Position numbers and translations under genes: made by a program. A stretch of 64,000 nt of DNA from Ypsolopha sequella. Lineage: Eukaryota > Arthropoda > Insecta > Lepidoptera > Ypsolophidae. The stretch is taken from contig OW203991.1 of assembly GCA_934047225.1 (NCBI GenBank), forward strand, positions 8,122,001 through 8,186,000, read 5' to 3'. The notes beneath the pieces were generated by a model. The model did no database searches, was not told the DNA's origin, and saw only the letters and a program-made list of their open reading frames with translations. The first letter of the stretch is position 1, and each line of letters starts with the position of its first letter. Shown one piece after another: positions 33,895-44,127 of this stretch.

Positions 33895-34065
33895 CAGTTA
33901 CATTTATTCACGCTTATCTTTTACAGGGGTAAGCAGTGTCTATAGATTTCCATCTGTTACAATCTTGACCCATCTTTTTCGTCTCCTCCACATCCATCAG
34001 TCTAGTCATACAAGCTCTTGTCGCCAATTTGGTCGGCATACGTCATACGTAAGGTTTAATGATCC
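33895..34065 (-). pseudogene. LINE C-terminal fragment (same family as 12241)
   Basis: On the minus strand it matches 35530-35700 (pieces coding RRACMTRLMDV-like, a DQ-like and a tryptophan-poor tail). Internal deletions are visible: CTTGTCGCCAATTTGGTC joins parts that are 45 bp apart in the other copy. Confidence 0.6.
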
Positions 34066-34311
34066 CATTTGACGAAAATCATTAAAAAATATATTGTTTC
34101 CATACGAACTTAACTAGTCTAAATAAAATTCCTAGTACAGGCAGTACGGGAGCAAAATTTTATTTTTCCAATTTCTCCTGAAGTGGCATTAAAAATTGTT
34201 CCTGATCACTAACTGGGTCGCCAGTATGAATTCAGGCGGTTGATTTTCTATGGAACAGCTGATTTTTTTGGCTCTATAATTCTTCAAGGCCGTTTTCGGT
34301 CACAGCGACTG

Positions 34312-34912
34312 TCACTGCTGAGAGCGGCGCTGGTGAGCCCTTACGTGGCTGACGTAGCCGATTTTTGCAGTGAACGTGCGACCATATTCACTGCACGTCA
34401 GCACCCCTCCAACTATATTATAATAATTGATGGCCACTGGTGGTCGGGCCTTAAGCTGGTCTCGTTTTGTGTCGAGCTCAGCGCATCTGATCGACTCGAA
34501 AGCATACACCTTAGTGTTCACAGCCTGCCTCCAATGTGGTCTGTCTGCTGCCAGTGTTTCCCATTGTGCTGGGTCTATTGCACATTTCTTCACGTGGCGG
34601 TTAAGCACATCTTTATACCGCAGAAATTGGCCGCCCTGTTTCCGTTTCCCTTCCTGCAGTTCGGAGTAGAAGATGCGCTTAGCCACCCTGGCATCAGACA
34701 TTCGGGAAACATGGCCACACCATCGCAGCTGACGCCTCATTAGATAGGCCTCAATCCCACCGACATCAGCACGTCGCAGAACTTCCGTGTTTCTCACACG
34801 GTCCGAGCAGTAGATGTTCTGGATGTCACGCAGGCATTTGAGGTGTAACCTATCCAATGTGCGAATATGCTTTCGGTATGGACACCACGATTTGGCTCTA
34901 TAGTAAGTTGTT
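34312..34912 (-). pseudogene. LINE ORF C-terminal domain, open but 5' truncated
   Basis: The minus-strand frame from about 34911 to the stop at 34312 reads [20 protein letters not shown], then [20 protein letters not shown], then [15 protein letters not shown], and ends near [20 protein letters not shown]. This is the post-RT region of a widespread animal non-LTR retrotransposon group that ends in a small C2H2-like knuckle. Here the second cysteine of the knuckle is tyrosine (CSEYGR). About 190 codons remain without a stop, so truncation may be fairly recent. It has no RT or endonuclease, so it is inactive. Confidence 0.7.
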
Positions 34913-35519
34913 CGTATGGACGAGTACTATCGCCAGTTTCCGGCTTACACAACTTCATCTTGACACCCAGCATAAGGTGACATTAATTTATGCAGCCAAA
35001 TTCATGTTGGAGGCTTGGTAAGTGATCAGTACGAATCGATAACACTATTTGCTAATTTCGCAAAACAAAACGTTGACCTTCCATAGTAATTGACTCGGGA
35101 AAAATAATTTACGAATTTCACAAAAAGGGTCATCGAACCATGATACTGAGCATTATAAAAAAAAATTACCGTGTCTTCAGTAAGAATTTGGCTTTATAAA
35201 TTCGTTACAACTCGTATATAAATATAATATAAGAATTTTTAGTAATATACAGCTAACAATTACAAAACTATAATTAATAACAATTATAAATCACAAGTGT
35301 GCTGCGATTAACCGCAAGTAAGTAAAATAAGTTAGAACATTGTTTAAGAATGTCAAAACAAAAAACATCATTCCGATGTTATTAAACATTGACATTAGAA
35401 TTTATTTCACATCCTACTATTCGAATATACTCGCATAACCATGCAAAGTGGTTTAGGCTTTTTAGATAAAAGTGTATAAAATTGTGTGTGTACATTGTGT
35501 GTGATTGATTACATGACAT

Positions 35520-35810
35520 ACATATACTCATGCTTGTCTCCCAGAGGGGTAGGCAGAGACTGCCAGATACTAATTCCATCTGCTACGATCCAGACACACC
35601 TATTTAGCCTCTGCCACATCCATCAATCTTGTCATACAAGCTCTTCTATTCCGGGTACTTTTGACATGGCCCTTCTTCAGTATGTCGCCAATTTGGTCAG
35701 CATACGTCCTTCTAGGGCGGTCTGATCGAGCTGTACCTTCCACTTGCGCAACATGAATTTCTTTCGTCACTCTACTTTCATTCATCTTCTCTATAGATGT
35801 CAAATAATGT
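35520..35810 (-). pseudogene. LINE C-terminal fragment (same family as 12241)
   Basis: The minus-strand frame contains NESRVTKEIHVAQVEG, RPRRTYADQIGDILKKG, STRNRRACMTRLMDVAEAK, and then, after a frame break, CLPLWET. It matches 13330-13600 and 60290-60400. The left part lies at 33895-34065 in another copy. Non-functional remnant. Confidence 0.7.
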
Positions 35811-35827
35811 CCATTATATATATGATA

Positions 35828-36612
35828 TAGTAAAACCGTCATTCAAAGATCGCTCAGCGAGCTATGGAGCGGGCTATGCTTGAGATATCTCTGATGGATA
35901 AAATCCAAAACGAGGAAATCCGTAAGAGGTCGAAAGTGACCGACATAGCCTGCCGAATTAGTAAGTTGAAGTGGCAGTGGGCTGGCCATTTATCACCGAC
36001 ACGATGGCCGTTGGGGCCGAAAGGCGTTGGAATGGAGACTACGAACAGCAAAGCATAGCGTAGCCCGACCTCGTGCCCGCTGGACCGACGACGGACGTTG
36101 CGGGTAGCGGCCGGATGAGGATGACGCAGGATCGCCAAGTGTGGCGAAATATTGAAGAGGCCTATGTCCAGCAGTGGACGAACACGGGTAGCGAACGGAT
36201 GAGGATGACGCAGGATCGCCAAGTGTGGCGAAATATTGAAGAGGCCTATGTCCAGCAGTGGACGAACACGGGTAGCGGCCGGATGAGGATGACGCAGGAT
36301 CGCTAAGTGTGGCGAAATATTGGAGAGGCCTATGTCCAGCAGTGGACGAACACGGGTAGCGGCCGGATGAGGATGACGCAGGATCGCCAAGTGTGGCGAA
36401 ATATCGGAGAGGCCTATGTCCAGCAGTGGACGAACACGGGTAGCGGCCGGATGAGGATGACGCAGGATCGCCAAGTGTGGCGAAATATCGGAGAGGCCTA
36501 TGTCCAGCAGTGGACGAACACGGGTAGCGGCCGGATGAGGATGACGCAGGATCGCCAAGTGTGGCGAAATATTGGAGAGGCCTATGTCCAGCAGTGGACG
36601 AACACAGGCTGA
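35828..36612 (+). pseudogene. LINE C-terminal region ending in tandemly amplified codons
   Basis: The plus-strand frame (35840-36058) reads QRAMERAMLEISLMDKIQNE then KVTDIACRISKLKWQWAGH, typical of the segment after the RT in a lepidopteran non-LTR family. Frame shifts follow at 36000-36110. The last codons, MRMTQDRQVWRNIEEAYVQQ then WTNTG, are then repeated six times (36115-36612). The original stop TGA is at 36610-36612 after ACAGGC, and a TGGATGGAT-like tail follows. Upstream the copy is 5' truncated. Not functional as a retrotransposon. Confidence 0.75.
36115..36612 (+). repeat. Coding-derived minisatellite, six 84-bp units
   Basis: ATGAGGATGACGCAGGATCG starts at 36115, 36199, 36283, 36367, 36451 and 36535: exactly 84 bp (28 codons) each, with the last unit 78 bp up to the stop. 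The reading frame is kept through all units except for TAA at 36304-36306 in unit 3 (CGCTAA for CGCCAA). Units differ by only a few substitutions. The opposite strand is also free of stops, giving a false 234-codon frame. Confidence 0.92.
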
Positions 36613-36619
36613 TGGATGG

Positions 36620-37312
36620 ATAGAGTGTGTATTATTAGATGCGCTAACTAGTAATAATGCATATTATGTATACATAATACGGGTTTTCACCTACTCAGAA
36701 CGTTTTTATGTGCATTTCACGCCTATTTCTAAGGAACAGAGAAGGGGCTTTTTCCTTTGATTAATTTAGTGCTTTTTCTCATGAAATTTACTTCTGATTG
36801 ATTTTTCCATGTGCTGTGTGACTTTTGAACCGAGTACCTTGAAAATTTATGTCGAACTAAGTTGTTTCTAAAAGAAAAAACGTCAAATTTTTTTTTTTCA
36901 AATCTAGATAAAACCTGTTTCATTTGACAGTTCGAAGCTCATACAAAAATGGCGGCCAAAATTAAGCACTTATCTAACTTTTAATTTACAGGCAAACTAT
37001 AAGAGAATCTAAGTAGAGCTTTTAGAGAAAAATAATTATATCCATCATTGCGACTACAATCACGGTACTTAAAGAACCGCAAACCAAGTTATTTTAATCG
37101 CCAACACTCTGTATTCAAATTTTCGATCAAAAGTATTCAAATTAAGCTACTGAACCGATTGCGTCCGGCAGCATACGAAGTCTGTACAAAACTATACGAT
37201 ACTTTCGGGATAAATATGAAAAACTTTCAACTTCACAATCAAAGAGTACATTATATATCTGGTCACAATTGAAAGGAATGCTTTCGCGCCTATTAGATCT
37301 GAAATTTTACTC
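36620..37312. other. No recognisable gene
   Basis: AT-rich. A 74-codon plus-strand frame at 37048-37272 is unfamiliar. Confidence 0.35.
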
Positions 37313-37420
37313 TTAAGGCGATATGTAATTGTTTTAGCGTCCCTGTTACTCTATATGCGAAAAAACCCTGACGGATTCGAGGAAAAGAAGGAAAAAGTCG
37401 TTTTTTTTAATACAAAATGT

Positions 37421-37626
37421 TCAAAATTCAAAATTCAAAAATTCAAAATTCAAAAAGTTTATTTTGCAAAGTAGGTATATATAATACACGTTTCACAAGT
37501 CAAATTTTAATCTTATAAAAATATATGTAATAAAATAATAAATGTACATGAACTACTTAGATTAAATGTTTTTTTAATTTATGTAGCAATATATATACGA
37601 TTAAAATTATAGGTAAAATATTATTA
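37421..37626 (-). mobile_element. LINE 3' end inside the split MITE
   Basis: The minus strand ends CTACTTTGCAAAATAAACT followed by four TTTTGAA-like repeats, a retrotransposon tail. It is related to 1340-1500. The same insertion may continue after the mariner at 40222-40756, where 40383-40455 matches the LINE-like block at 15421-15492 in inverted sense. Confidence 0.55.
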
Positions 37627-37807
37627 TACGAGGGTGAATCCAAAAGTTCTAAGCCCGACCTACAAAGAGGTATCAAATCTTTGTAAATCTACCGTCATTT
37701 GTTAGTATGTTTTTTCGTGATTGATTGTGTGAAGTTGAAGTTCGATACTGCAAGCTATTATTTTTTTGTGATATTTTGTTTAACGCAGTCTGACGGGATT
37801 TTTCACA

Positions 37808-38457
37808 ATGGAGAAAATTTAACACCGTGCTGTGATTAAGTACCACAATAAAAAAGGTCTTTCACCTAAAGAGATTCATGAAGATATGGAAACAACATTA
37901 GGGGAATCTGTTGCTTCGTATTCCACTGTCAAAAAGTGGGTAGCTGAATTTAAACGCGGTCGGGAGACCATTGAAGATGACCCAAGGAGCGGAAGGCCTT
38001 CAACGTCTACCACTAAAGAAAACACTGACAAAATTTGTGATCTCATCCTAGGACACCGACGATTGACCATTAGTAGGATACCTGAGATCACAGGCATCAG
38101 TTATGGCCGAGTGCAAAACATTATAACTGTAGAATTGGGGTTCCGTAAGGTTTCTGCTCGCTGGGTCCCAAGATTGCTTTCAGCTGACCAAAAACGAGTT
38201 CGATTCACAATTTCGCGTGACTGTTTGGAACTTTTTGAGGCAGATGCTGAGGATTTTATGTCTCGTTTTGTTACCATGGATGAAAGCTAGGTTCATCACC
38301 ATACTCCTGAAACAAAACAGCAATCCAAACGGAAAAGATCTGGCTCACCCACGCCGAAAAAGGCCAAGTGCGTTTTGTCAGCCAACAAAGTCATGGCATC
38401 TGTTTTTTGGGATTCGAAGGGAGTTATTTTATTGGATTATTTACCTAAAGGTGAAAC
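37808..38457 (+). pseudogene. Mariner transposase, N-terminal part of outer copy
   Basis: This would encode the DNA-binding half and start of the catalytic half of a mariner transposase (cut-and-paste at TA). ATG at 37808 is followed at codon 5 by TAA (37820-37822). From GTG at 37832 the frame is open: SPKEIHEDMETTLGE, VKKWVAEFKRG, DDPRSGRPSTS and the first catalytic aspartate in VTMDES. It stops at TAG 38288-38290, where the inner copy has TGG (Trp). Homology continues past that stop (KAKCVLSANKVMASVFW, GVILLDYLPKGE) up to the inner mariner at 38460. It cannot make active enzyme. Confidence 0.9.
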
Positions 38458-38459
38458 TA

Positions 38460-39755
38460 CGAGGGTGAATCCAAAAGTTCTAAGCCCGACCGTGAAAATG
38501 AAAGAAAAGTGGGTTCAAAATTATTTTTATTTTTCGACATAGTCTCCATCTAGATCAACACACTTCTTCCACCTGACCTGCAACTTGTTTATACCCTCGA
38601 AAAAAAATGATTCCGGAAGGTCGTCAAAATAGTCATTAACTGCGACTATCACTTCTTCTCTAGTCGAATATTTAGATCCGCCCAAGTGTTTTTTAAATTT
38701 GGAAAGAGATGATAGTCAGAGGGGGCTTAATCAGGCGAATAAGGTGGGTGGGGCAGCAACTCGTAACCACATTCATGGATCACAGCCATCGTTTCAACCG
38801 AAGTGTGAACTCGTGCATTGTCTTGATGAAACAAAACTCTCTTACGCAACATCCCCGGCCATTTCTCTTTTATTTCTTCGCGAAGTTTTCGTAATAGGTT
38901 ACAATAATAGCGTGAATTTATAGTTTCACCTTTAGGTAAATAATCCAATAAAATAACTCCCTTCGAATCCCAAAAAAACAGATGCCATGACTTTGTTGGC
39001 TGACAAAACGCACTTGGCCTTTTTCGGCGTGGGTGAGCCAGATCTTTTCCACTGTTTGGATTGCTGTTTTGGTTCAGGAGTATGGTGATGAACCCAGCTT
39101 TCATCCATGGTAACAAAACGAGACATAAAATCCTCAGCATCTGCCTCAAAAAGTTCCAAACAGTCACGCGAAATTGTGAATCGAACTCGTTTTTGGTCAG
39201 CTGAAAGCAATCTTGGGACCCAGCGAGCAGAAACCTTACGGAACCCCAATTCTACAGTTATAATGTTTTGCACTCGGCCATAACTGATGCCTGTGATCTC
39301 AGCTATCCTACTAATGGTCAATCGTCGGTCTCCTAGGATGAGATCACAAATTTTGTCAGTGTTTTCTTTAGTGGTAGACGTTGAAGGCCTTCCGCTCCTT
39401 GGGTCATCTTCAATGGTCTCCCAACCGCGTTTAAATTCAGCTACCCACTTTTTGACAGTGGAATACGAAGCAACAGATTCCCCTAATGTTGTTTCCATAT
39501 CTTCATGAATCTCTTTAGGTGAAAGACCTTTTTTATTGTGGTACTTAATCACAGCACGGTGTTAAATTTTCTCCATTGTGAAAAATCCCGTCAGACTGCG
39601 TTAAACAAAATATCACAAAAAAATAATAGCTTGCAGTATCGAACTTCAACTTCACACAATCAATCACGAAAAAACATACTAACAAATGACGGTAGATTTA
39701 CAAAGATTTGATACCTCTTTGTAGGTCGGGCTTAGAACTTTTGGATTCACCCTCG
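38460..39755 (-). mobile_element. Inner mariner element, inverted, inside the outer one
   Basis: 1296 bp with intact CGAGGGTGAATCC inverted ends. It is flanked by TA at 38458-38459 and 39756-39757. The site before insertion (GAAACTATAAATTC) can be read from the inner copy itself at 38916-38929 on the minus strand, and joining the outer halves restores it exactly. Orientation is opposite to the outer element. Confidence 0.95.
38660..39576 (-). pseudogene. Mariner transposase of inner copy, with frameshift and stops
   Basis: The minus-strand coding begins at ATG near 39576, again with TAA as codon 5, then is open from 39552 for about 190 codons. All N-terminal boxes match the outer copy, and MDESWVHHHTPE contains the first catalytic D. 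A frameshift occurs at a homopolymer (seven A at 38971-38977 against six T in the outer copy). The shifted frame continues with LLDYLPKGETINSRYYCNLL, FHQDNARVHTSVE (second D) and PPYSPD, then TAA where the outer copy has TTA (Leu). The third D of the D,D34D triad lies just beyond this stop. Three independent lesions make it inactive. Confidence 0.9.
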
Positions 39756-39757
39756 TA

Positions 39758-40152
39758 TAAATTCACGCTATTATTGTAACCTATTACGAAAACTTCGCGA
39801 AGAAATAAAAGAAAAACGGCCGGGGATGTTGCGTAAGAGAGTTTTGTTTCTTCAAGACAATGCACGAGTTCACACTTCGGTTGAAACGATGGCTGTAATC
39901 CATGAATGTGGCTACGAGTTGCTGCCTCACCCACCTTATTGGCCGGATTTAGCCCCCTCTGACTATCATCTCTTTCCAAATTTAAAAAAACACTTGGTGG
40001 GATCAAAATATTCGACTAGAGAAGAAGTGAGAGTCGCAGTTAATGACCATTTTGACGACCTTCCGGGATATTTTTTTTTCGAGGGTATAAACTGGTTGCA
40101 GGTCAGGTGGAAGAAGTGTGTTGATCTAGATGGAGACTATGTCGAAAAATAA
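39758..40152 (+). pseudogene. Mariner transposase, C-terminal part of outer copy
   Basis: Continues the outer transposase after the inner insertion: open from about 39760, with RYYCNLL-equivalent codons first, then LRKRVLFLQDNARVHTSVE (second catalytic D) and PPYWPDLAPSDYHLFPNLKK. The second and third aspartates are separated by 34 residues, the mariner signature. It ends in DLDGDYVEK at TAA 40150-40152. It has no start of its own and is separated from its N-terminal half by 1.3 kb. Confidence 0.88.
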
Positions 40153-40221
40153 AAATAATTTTGAACCCACTTTTCTTTCATTTTCACGGTCGGGCTTAGA
40201 ACTTTTGGATTCACCCTCGTA

Positions 40222-40756
40222 CAAGGTGAAATCCAATCAACGGCCCGAACCCATACCGGAGACCCGGCCAGGGACCAGGAACAGGTTCAATGATCACCAA
40301 CCGAGCCCCCAGCACGAATCCAGGCAGCCGACCAAATCCCATCCTATATACTACATAGTAATAGGTTACATATATAAATACATGCCTACCTCCGCCCATT
40401 CGATTAGTCTTGCTAAGAAGAACGGGCAAGAAACTTGGCAAGATCATGTCTTTTTTTTTTTTTTAACATAAACTTATACTATACATCAAATTACTTATAT
40501 CTACTTTAACCAAGGGATAAGAAAATACAAGACAGCAGGAATTCAGGTTAATGAAAAAAGAAAAACATATATATCTTTGCCTACCTGTCTCATATAGTCT
40601 ATTTCCTTTTACAGTCTGTAATTAATTAATGTTAACTCTTAAGAGGAATCAAAAGTTAGGAAATTATATTAATTAATTAAATTATTACCTACTTTCATTA
40701 AAATCAGTATCACTATAACACCATGATTTCATGCATGTTCTCAACTTATTATAAAA
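40222..40756 (-). mobile_element. Probable continuation of the LINE-like insertion
   Basis: GC-balanced segment 40222-40330 rich in CCGGCC-type words, then the block 40383-40455 matching 15421-15492 inverted (GATTAGTCTTGCTAAGAA, GATCATGTCTTT), then AT-rich DNA up to the resumed MITE. Joining with 37421-37626 into one element is inference. Confidence 0.4.
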
Positions 40757-41230
40757 ATTTCGTCTATCCAGGTCTTAGATACTGTTAAAACCCACCTAAT
40801 AAAATATAATTGCAGTCCATATTGTGTCCTTCCAAGTTGTCAAACCAGGAGAAATGGCGTCGAAAAAGATCTAATTTCTATCAATATTTTTATCGAACCG
40901 AATATCTCCAATCGCGTTTCTGTTTAACAGGTCCCTAGAAAAAGATTCTAAAAGTAATATACAATTTTATCAAAATAATACCTTCTTTACTGTAGTAGAT
41001 ATGCAAGCTCTAAAAGTGTATTTTTTTCATGTAGCGCCTTAAAATATTTTTTTTTTCTTCTTTCCCAATGGGGTCTACTTTTAGGCACCAGTTGGCACCA
41101 GTTGGCGCCACTGGCACGTAAGGTATATGTCAAAGGTTTGTTAGGTTAGATTTACATAGAAGTTCGATTTTTTGTTTTGCTTATCCATATAATATTAATA
41201 TTTTTTTCTTTCTTAAATGCGAATAAACAA

Positions 41231-41311
41231 TGCCGCAATTATGTGCAGTTCCGTTATGTTTGAAAACAAAAGGAGGAGATAAGTTTTGTTTTAGCCCCTC
41301 TTTTCTTTAGC
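41231..41311 (+). pseudogene. Possible THAP-domain N-terminal fragment
   Basis: ATG at 41231 opens a 26-codon frame starting MPQLCAVPLCLKTKGG and ending in TAG. The pattern of Met-Pro at the start followed by two cysteines four residues apart resembles the start of a THAP zinc finger, found in P-element-like transposases and host DNA-binding proteins. The rest of the C2CH domain is not in frame downstream, and no convincing 5' splice site was seen before the stop. It could equally be chance. Confidence 0.2.
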
Positions 41312-41319
41312 TCTAATCT

Positions 41320-42600
41320 TAATTCATTTACTTTCATTGCACCGTACCTTGAATAATAAACCTGAAACTATGAATTTATCTCGACTAATACACAAATAAC
41401 TAATAAAAATCCATAGCTTTCGCCGTTTCGCGGGCATTTGACGTTTCTCTATACCTGTCGCCTCAGTGGCGCCACCTGACGTCGATAGTAGCCCTCATTG
41501 GAACCTCTTAATTTGAGTACCTAGTAAAAAGTAAAACGCAGTCTTTTAGTGCAGCAGTTCTAATATAATACTGCTAAAGCTAAAAGTATGAAAGTCCATC
41601 TAAAAACTATACAAACTTCTGAACTCACCTTTCAAAAGCTATTTTACATGCTTCACAATGAACAGCTGCGATCTGAAACACAATTCAAGAGCTTAGCAGC
41701 TGTCGAGCGCTGAAATGTTCAGATGTAGAATGTTACATGAACGCCCCTTATACACTTCGAGCGCTTGAAGTCACTAGCATAGGAAGTAATTTGGGCTGCT
41801 TTCTGAAAAGCTTGAATTTCCTACGTAGATTTTTTTTTATTACGGCCCCGAAAATCTAAAATGTTGTTCATAAGCGCTTAGCTTTTCAGCGGTGCAGGCA
41901 GCAGTTGCTCTGAACACGACAATTCATTTATTAGGAGTATCATCAACTTAATTAAACCAAATGGCACCTTCTTCAATATTCAATAGAGTGCATAATTGAG
42001 AACATATGCAAGTTTTGGCGGGAAGCCACTATTGCAACTATGAGAATCACAATCCGCTTTAGTTCTGAACTAAAATTCTCGAGATACCAAGCTAAACTGA
42101 ACTTTATATCGACTAAGTAAGTTTGCTTTTTGTTTGAGACCATAGTGTGGACCTAGGTGATAGACTATGGTATCGATTCGGCATAGTAACACAAAATTTT
42201 AAGCGTCCTGTCTTTTTCTTTCTTTATCGAAAAGACAAGGACAGAACGCTTAAATTAAGTTTAGTCTTGTCAAATAAGTTAAGATGTGCTTCACCGAATT
42301 GCTACCTATGTATGACTTTTCATACTTATATTTATCAGTAATAGAATAGGAGAGTAAATTGATCTTTAACTAGTTTAAATCATAAAATTGTTGATTCCGA
42401 GATGGTTTGAACGGTCTATCTAAGGAGACACGGCCTGACTAAAAAGTTACTTCGATTCATACTGGAGACTCGGTTAGTAATCACAACCACTGTTCAAGTA
42501 TCCTCTTCATGACATAAAAAATATTTTTTGTTGTGATTGGTTGTCATTCGTCGTTGGGCCTTGTTACTGTTTACTTTTCGAGTCTCCAGGATGAATTCGC
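41320..42600. other. No recognisable gene; weak inverted repeat at the end
   Basis: AT-rich. Bases 42452-42485 and 42560-42600 contain inverted ATTCATACTGGAGACTCG / CGAGTCTCCAGGATGAATT with AATCACAACC / GGTTGT nearby, suggesting another small fold-back. Confidence 0.4.
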
Positions 42601-42814
42601 TTAGATTATTATGTTAAGGTGTGTTAATTCAAAAAAACGTTACGAGATTTTGGTTGAACTCATGATGAAGAATATTTTTACGAAAAACTGCAAATTCCAC
42701 TTGGCTTCGTGTGACGTCACTTGAAAAATGGCTGTTTAGAAATGTTTCCTTTGCTATCAAGATAAATTTATAATAATTTGCTTACGACTGATTTGACAGA
42801 TGAATGACAGACAA

Positions 42815-43165
42815 TAATAATAAAAATCTTTATTGCACAATAACAATATGTCAGTACGGAGGCGAACTTAACGCTATAAAGCCTTTTCTTCCAGTTAACC
42901 TGGGGCGTTGTAGAAAATGTAGGGTAGTGCCCAAAAAGAAGAAAGGTAATGAATACTAAATAATATACACGATGTACTTCTATATAAATAAGTAAATATA
43001 TATATAATACAATAAAATAAAGGGGATATAGTATAAATACATACAAATGGTAAATGTATATAAAGCTAGATATACAAATACATAAACATACATGAATAAT
43101 ACTATATATAAACGATGACTCTTATGACAGTGACTCAAAACAAAATGAACAATTTCACAAATTCA
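42815..43165 (-). mobile_element. 5'-truncated LINE, 3' UTR only (family of 52.8-57.8 kb)
   Basis: Begins with the AATAATAATA tail and AATCTTTATTGCAC, GGCGAACTTAACGCTAT, CTTCCAGTTAACCT and GGGTAGTGCC, in the same order as 52794-52925. GACAGAC repeats lie on both sides (42808-42814 and about 43173-43179), a possible target duplication. Dead on arrival. Confidence 0.75.
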
Positions 43166-43303
43166 GGTGTGACGACAGACAGAAATGGACCACTTTTTTA
43201 TAAGCAACGCAAAGATCCACAATCAGTATAATGCCTAAAATGCCCCAAGTGACATCATATCTGAAAAGTCTTTAAAAAATCATACAAAAATAATTACCAA
43301 ATT

Positions 43304-43573
43304 ATATAAGGTCTTTCAATTTAAATGGAAAGTAATTCAGGAGGTGATTCAGTATCGTTAATACATCACATTCCACTGCAAAGTACTTTTTTTTGCGCGA
43401 ACTTTTTCTTCACTTGTCCATACAAACTAAGTCTGACTGATCGGACCACTTTGTACTGAGAAGTGAAAAAAAAGTTCGGGCAAAAAAAAGTGCTTTGCAG
43501 TGGAATGTGATGTATTAACGATACTGAATCACCTCCTAAATTGCTTTCCATTTAAATTGAAAGACCTTATATA
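43304..43573. mobile_element. TA-flanked fold-back MITE with 110-bp arms
   Basis: Left arm from 43304 and right arm to 43573 are inverted (AAGGTCTTTCAATTTAAATG, GGTGATTCAGTATCGTTAAT, CACATTCCACTGCAAAG and complements) with only a handful of mismatches. The other copy of repeat A (AAATTATACACC at 11726) shows the insertion in a TA/TATA site. Tc1/mariner-like by target (inference). Confidence 0.8.
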
Positions 43574-44127
43574 CTAAATAATAATGAAAACTATCATTAA
43601 AATCTTCCTACGAAATCAATTAAAATCTTTTAAGAATTAAGCTATGATAATTCGGCTGCATTTATCAAAGTCGCCCTACTTGTCTAGGAGATACGTAAAA
43701 CTCTGGGTTCTACAAAGGAATATACAGCACAAAATATACAGCACGAGTATACAAAGAAAATAGAATTTCCTGAGAGACTAACTTGAATGAATGAATTCTA
43801 AAGCTCACATCAGAGTTTGTGGAAATGCGTCACTCTTTGACAAACTGGCGGTTGGGACGCGCTATTTAAAACAATGCAGGCAACTAATAAAATAAATTAT
43901 TAATAAAATAAACTAATAAAAAAAGCTTAGCTAAGGTAATATTTTTCATTACTGAAATGCTAAAAAATATTGGCACTTAAGGCCCTTAAGCGTCCGTCTG
44001 TAACTTGGTCAATCGGTTTAATAAAAATGATATAGATAGTAGACTACAGGACTGATCTAAACATTTTGGAAAAAAAAACAAAAGTTTTAAGTTCGCTCGA
44101 CAATTTCATGTTTTTCGAGCGTTAAGG

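Larger units (their letters stand above)
37629..40219 (+). mobile_element. Outer mariner element, disrupted by a second mariner
   Basis: Terminal inverted repeats begin CGAGGGTGAATCCAAAAG at 37629 and end at 40219, flanked by TA at 37627-37628 and 40220-40221. Removing the insert at 38460-39755 and one TA leaves 1293 bp, the normal size for mariner. It encodes a D,D34D transposase in two pieces on the plus strand. Identity with the inner copy is high, so both belong to one family. Confidence 0.95.
37317..41038 (+). mobile_element. TTAA-type MITE, subfamily 1, split by about 3.3 kb
   Basis: The left part 37317-37420 (after TTAA at 37313-37316, starting GGCGATATGTAATTG) and right part from about 40757 to 41038 (ending ATGTAGCGCC before TTAA at 41039-41042) together cover the MITE. 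Between them are a LINE-like tail, the mariner nest and further retroelement-like sequence. The break falls after ACAAAATGT, where other copies read straight on. Confidence 0.75.
42655..43610 (+). repeat. Dispersed repeat A, copy with two insertions
   Basis: Matches 11430-11765 (GGCTTCGTGTGACGTCACTT, AAATGGCTGTTTAGAAATG, AATGCCTAAAATGCC, AATAATGAAAACTAT) but is opened by a truncated LINE at 42815-43165 and a TA-flanked fold-back at 43304-43573. Confidence 0.7.

Noticed and set aside
35854..36558. 234-codon minus-strand frame with a repeated PHPAATRVRPLLDIGL motif
   Set aside because: It is the antisense of the 84-bp LINE-derived minisatellite; a period divisible by three removes stops in all units at once.
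37876..38097. Minus-strand 73-codon frame, repeated at 39287-39508
   Set aside because: Antisense shadow of the mariner transposase, present in both copies for that reason only.
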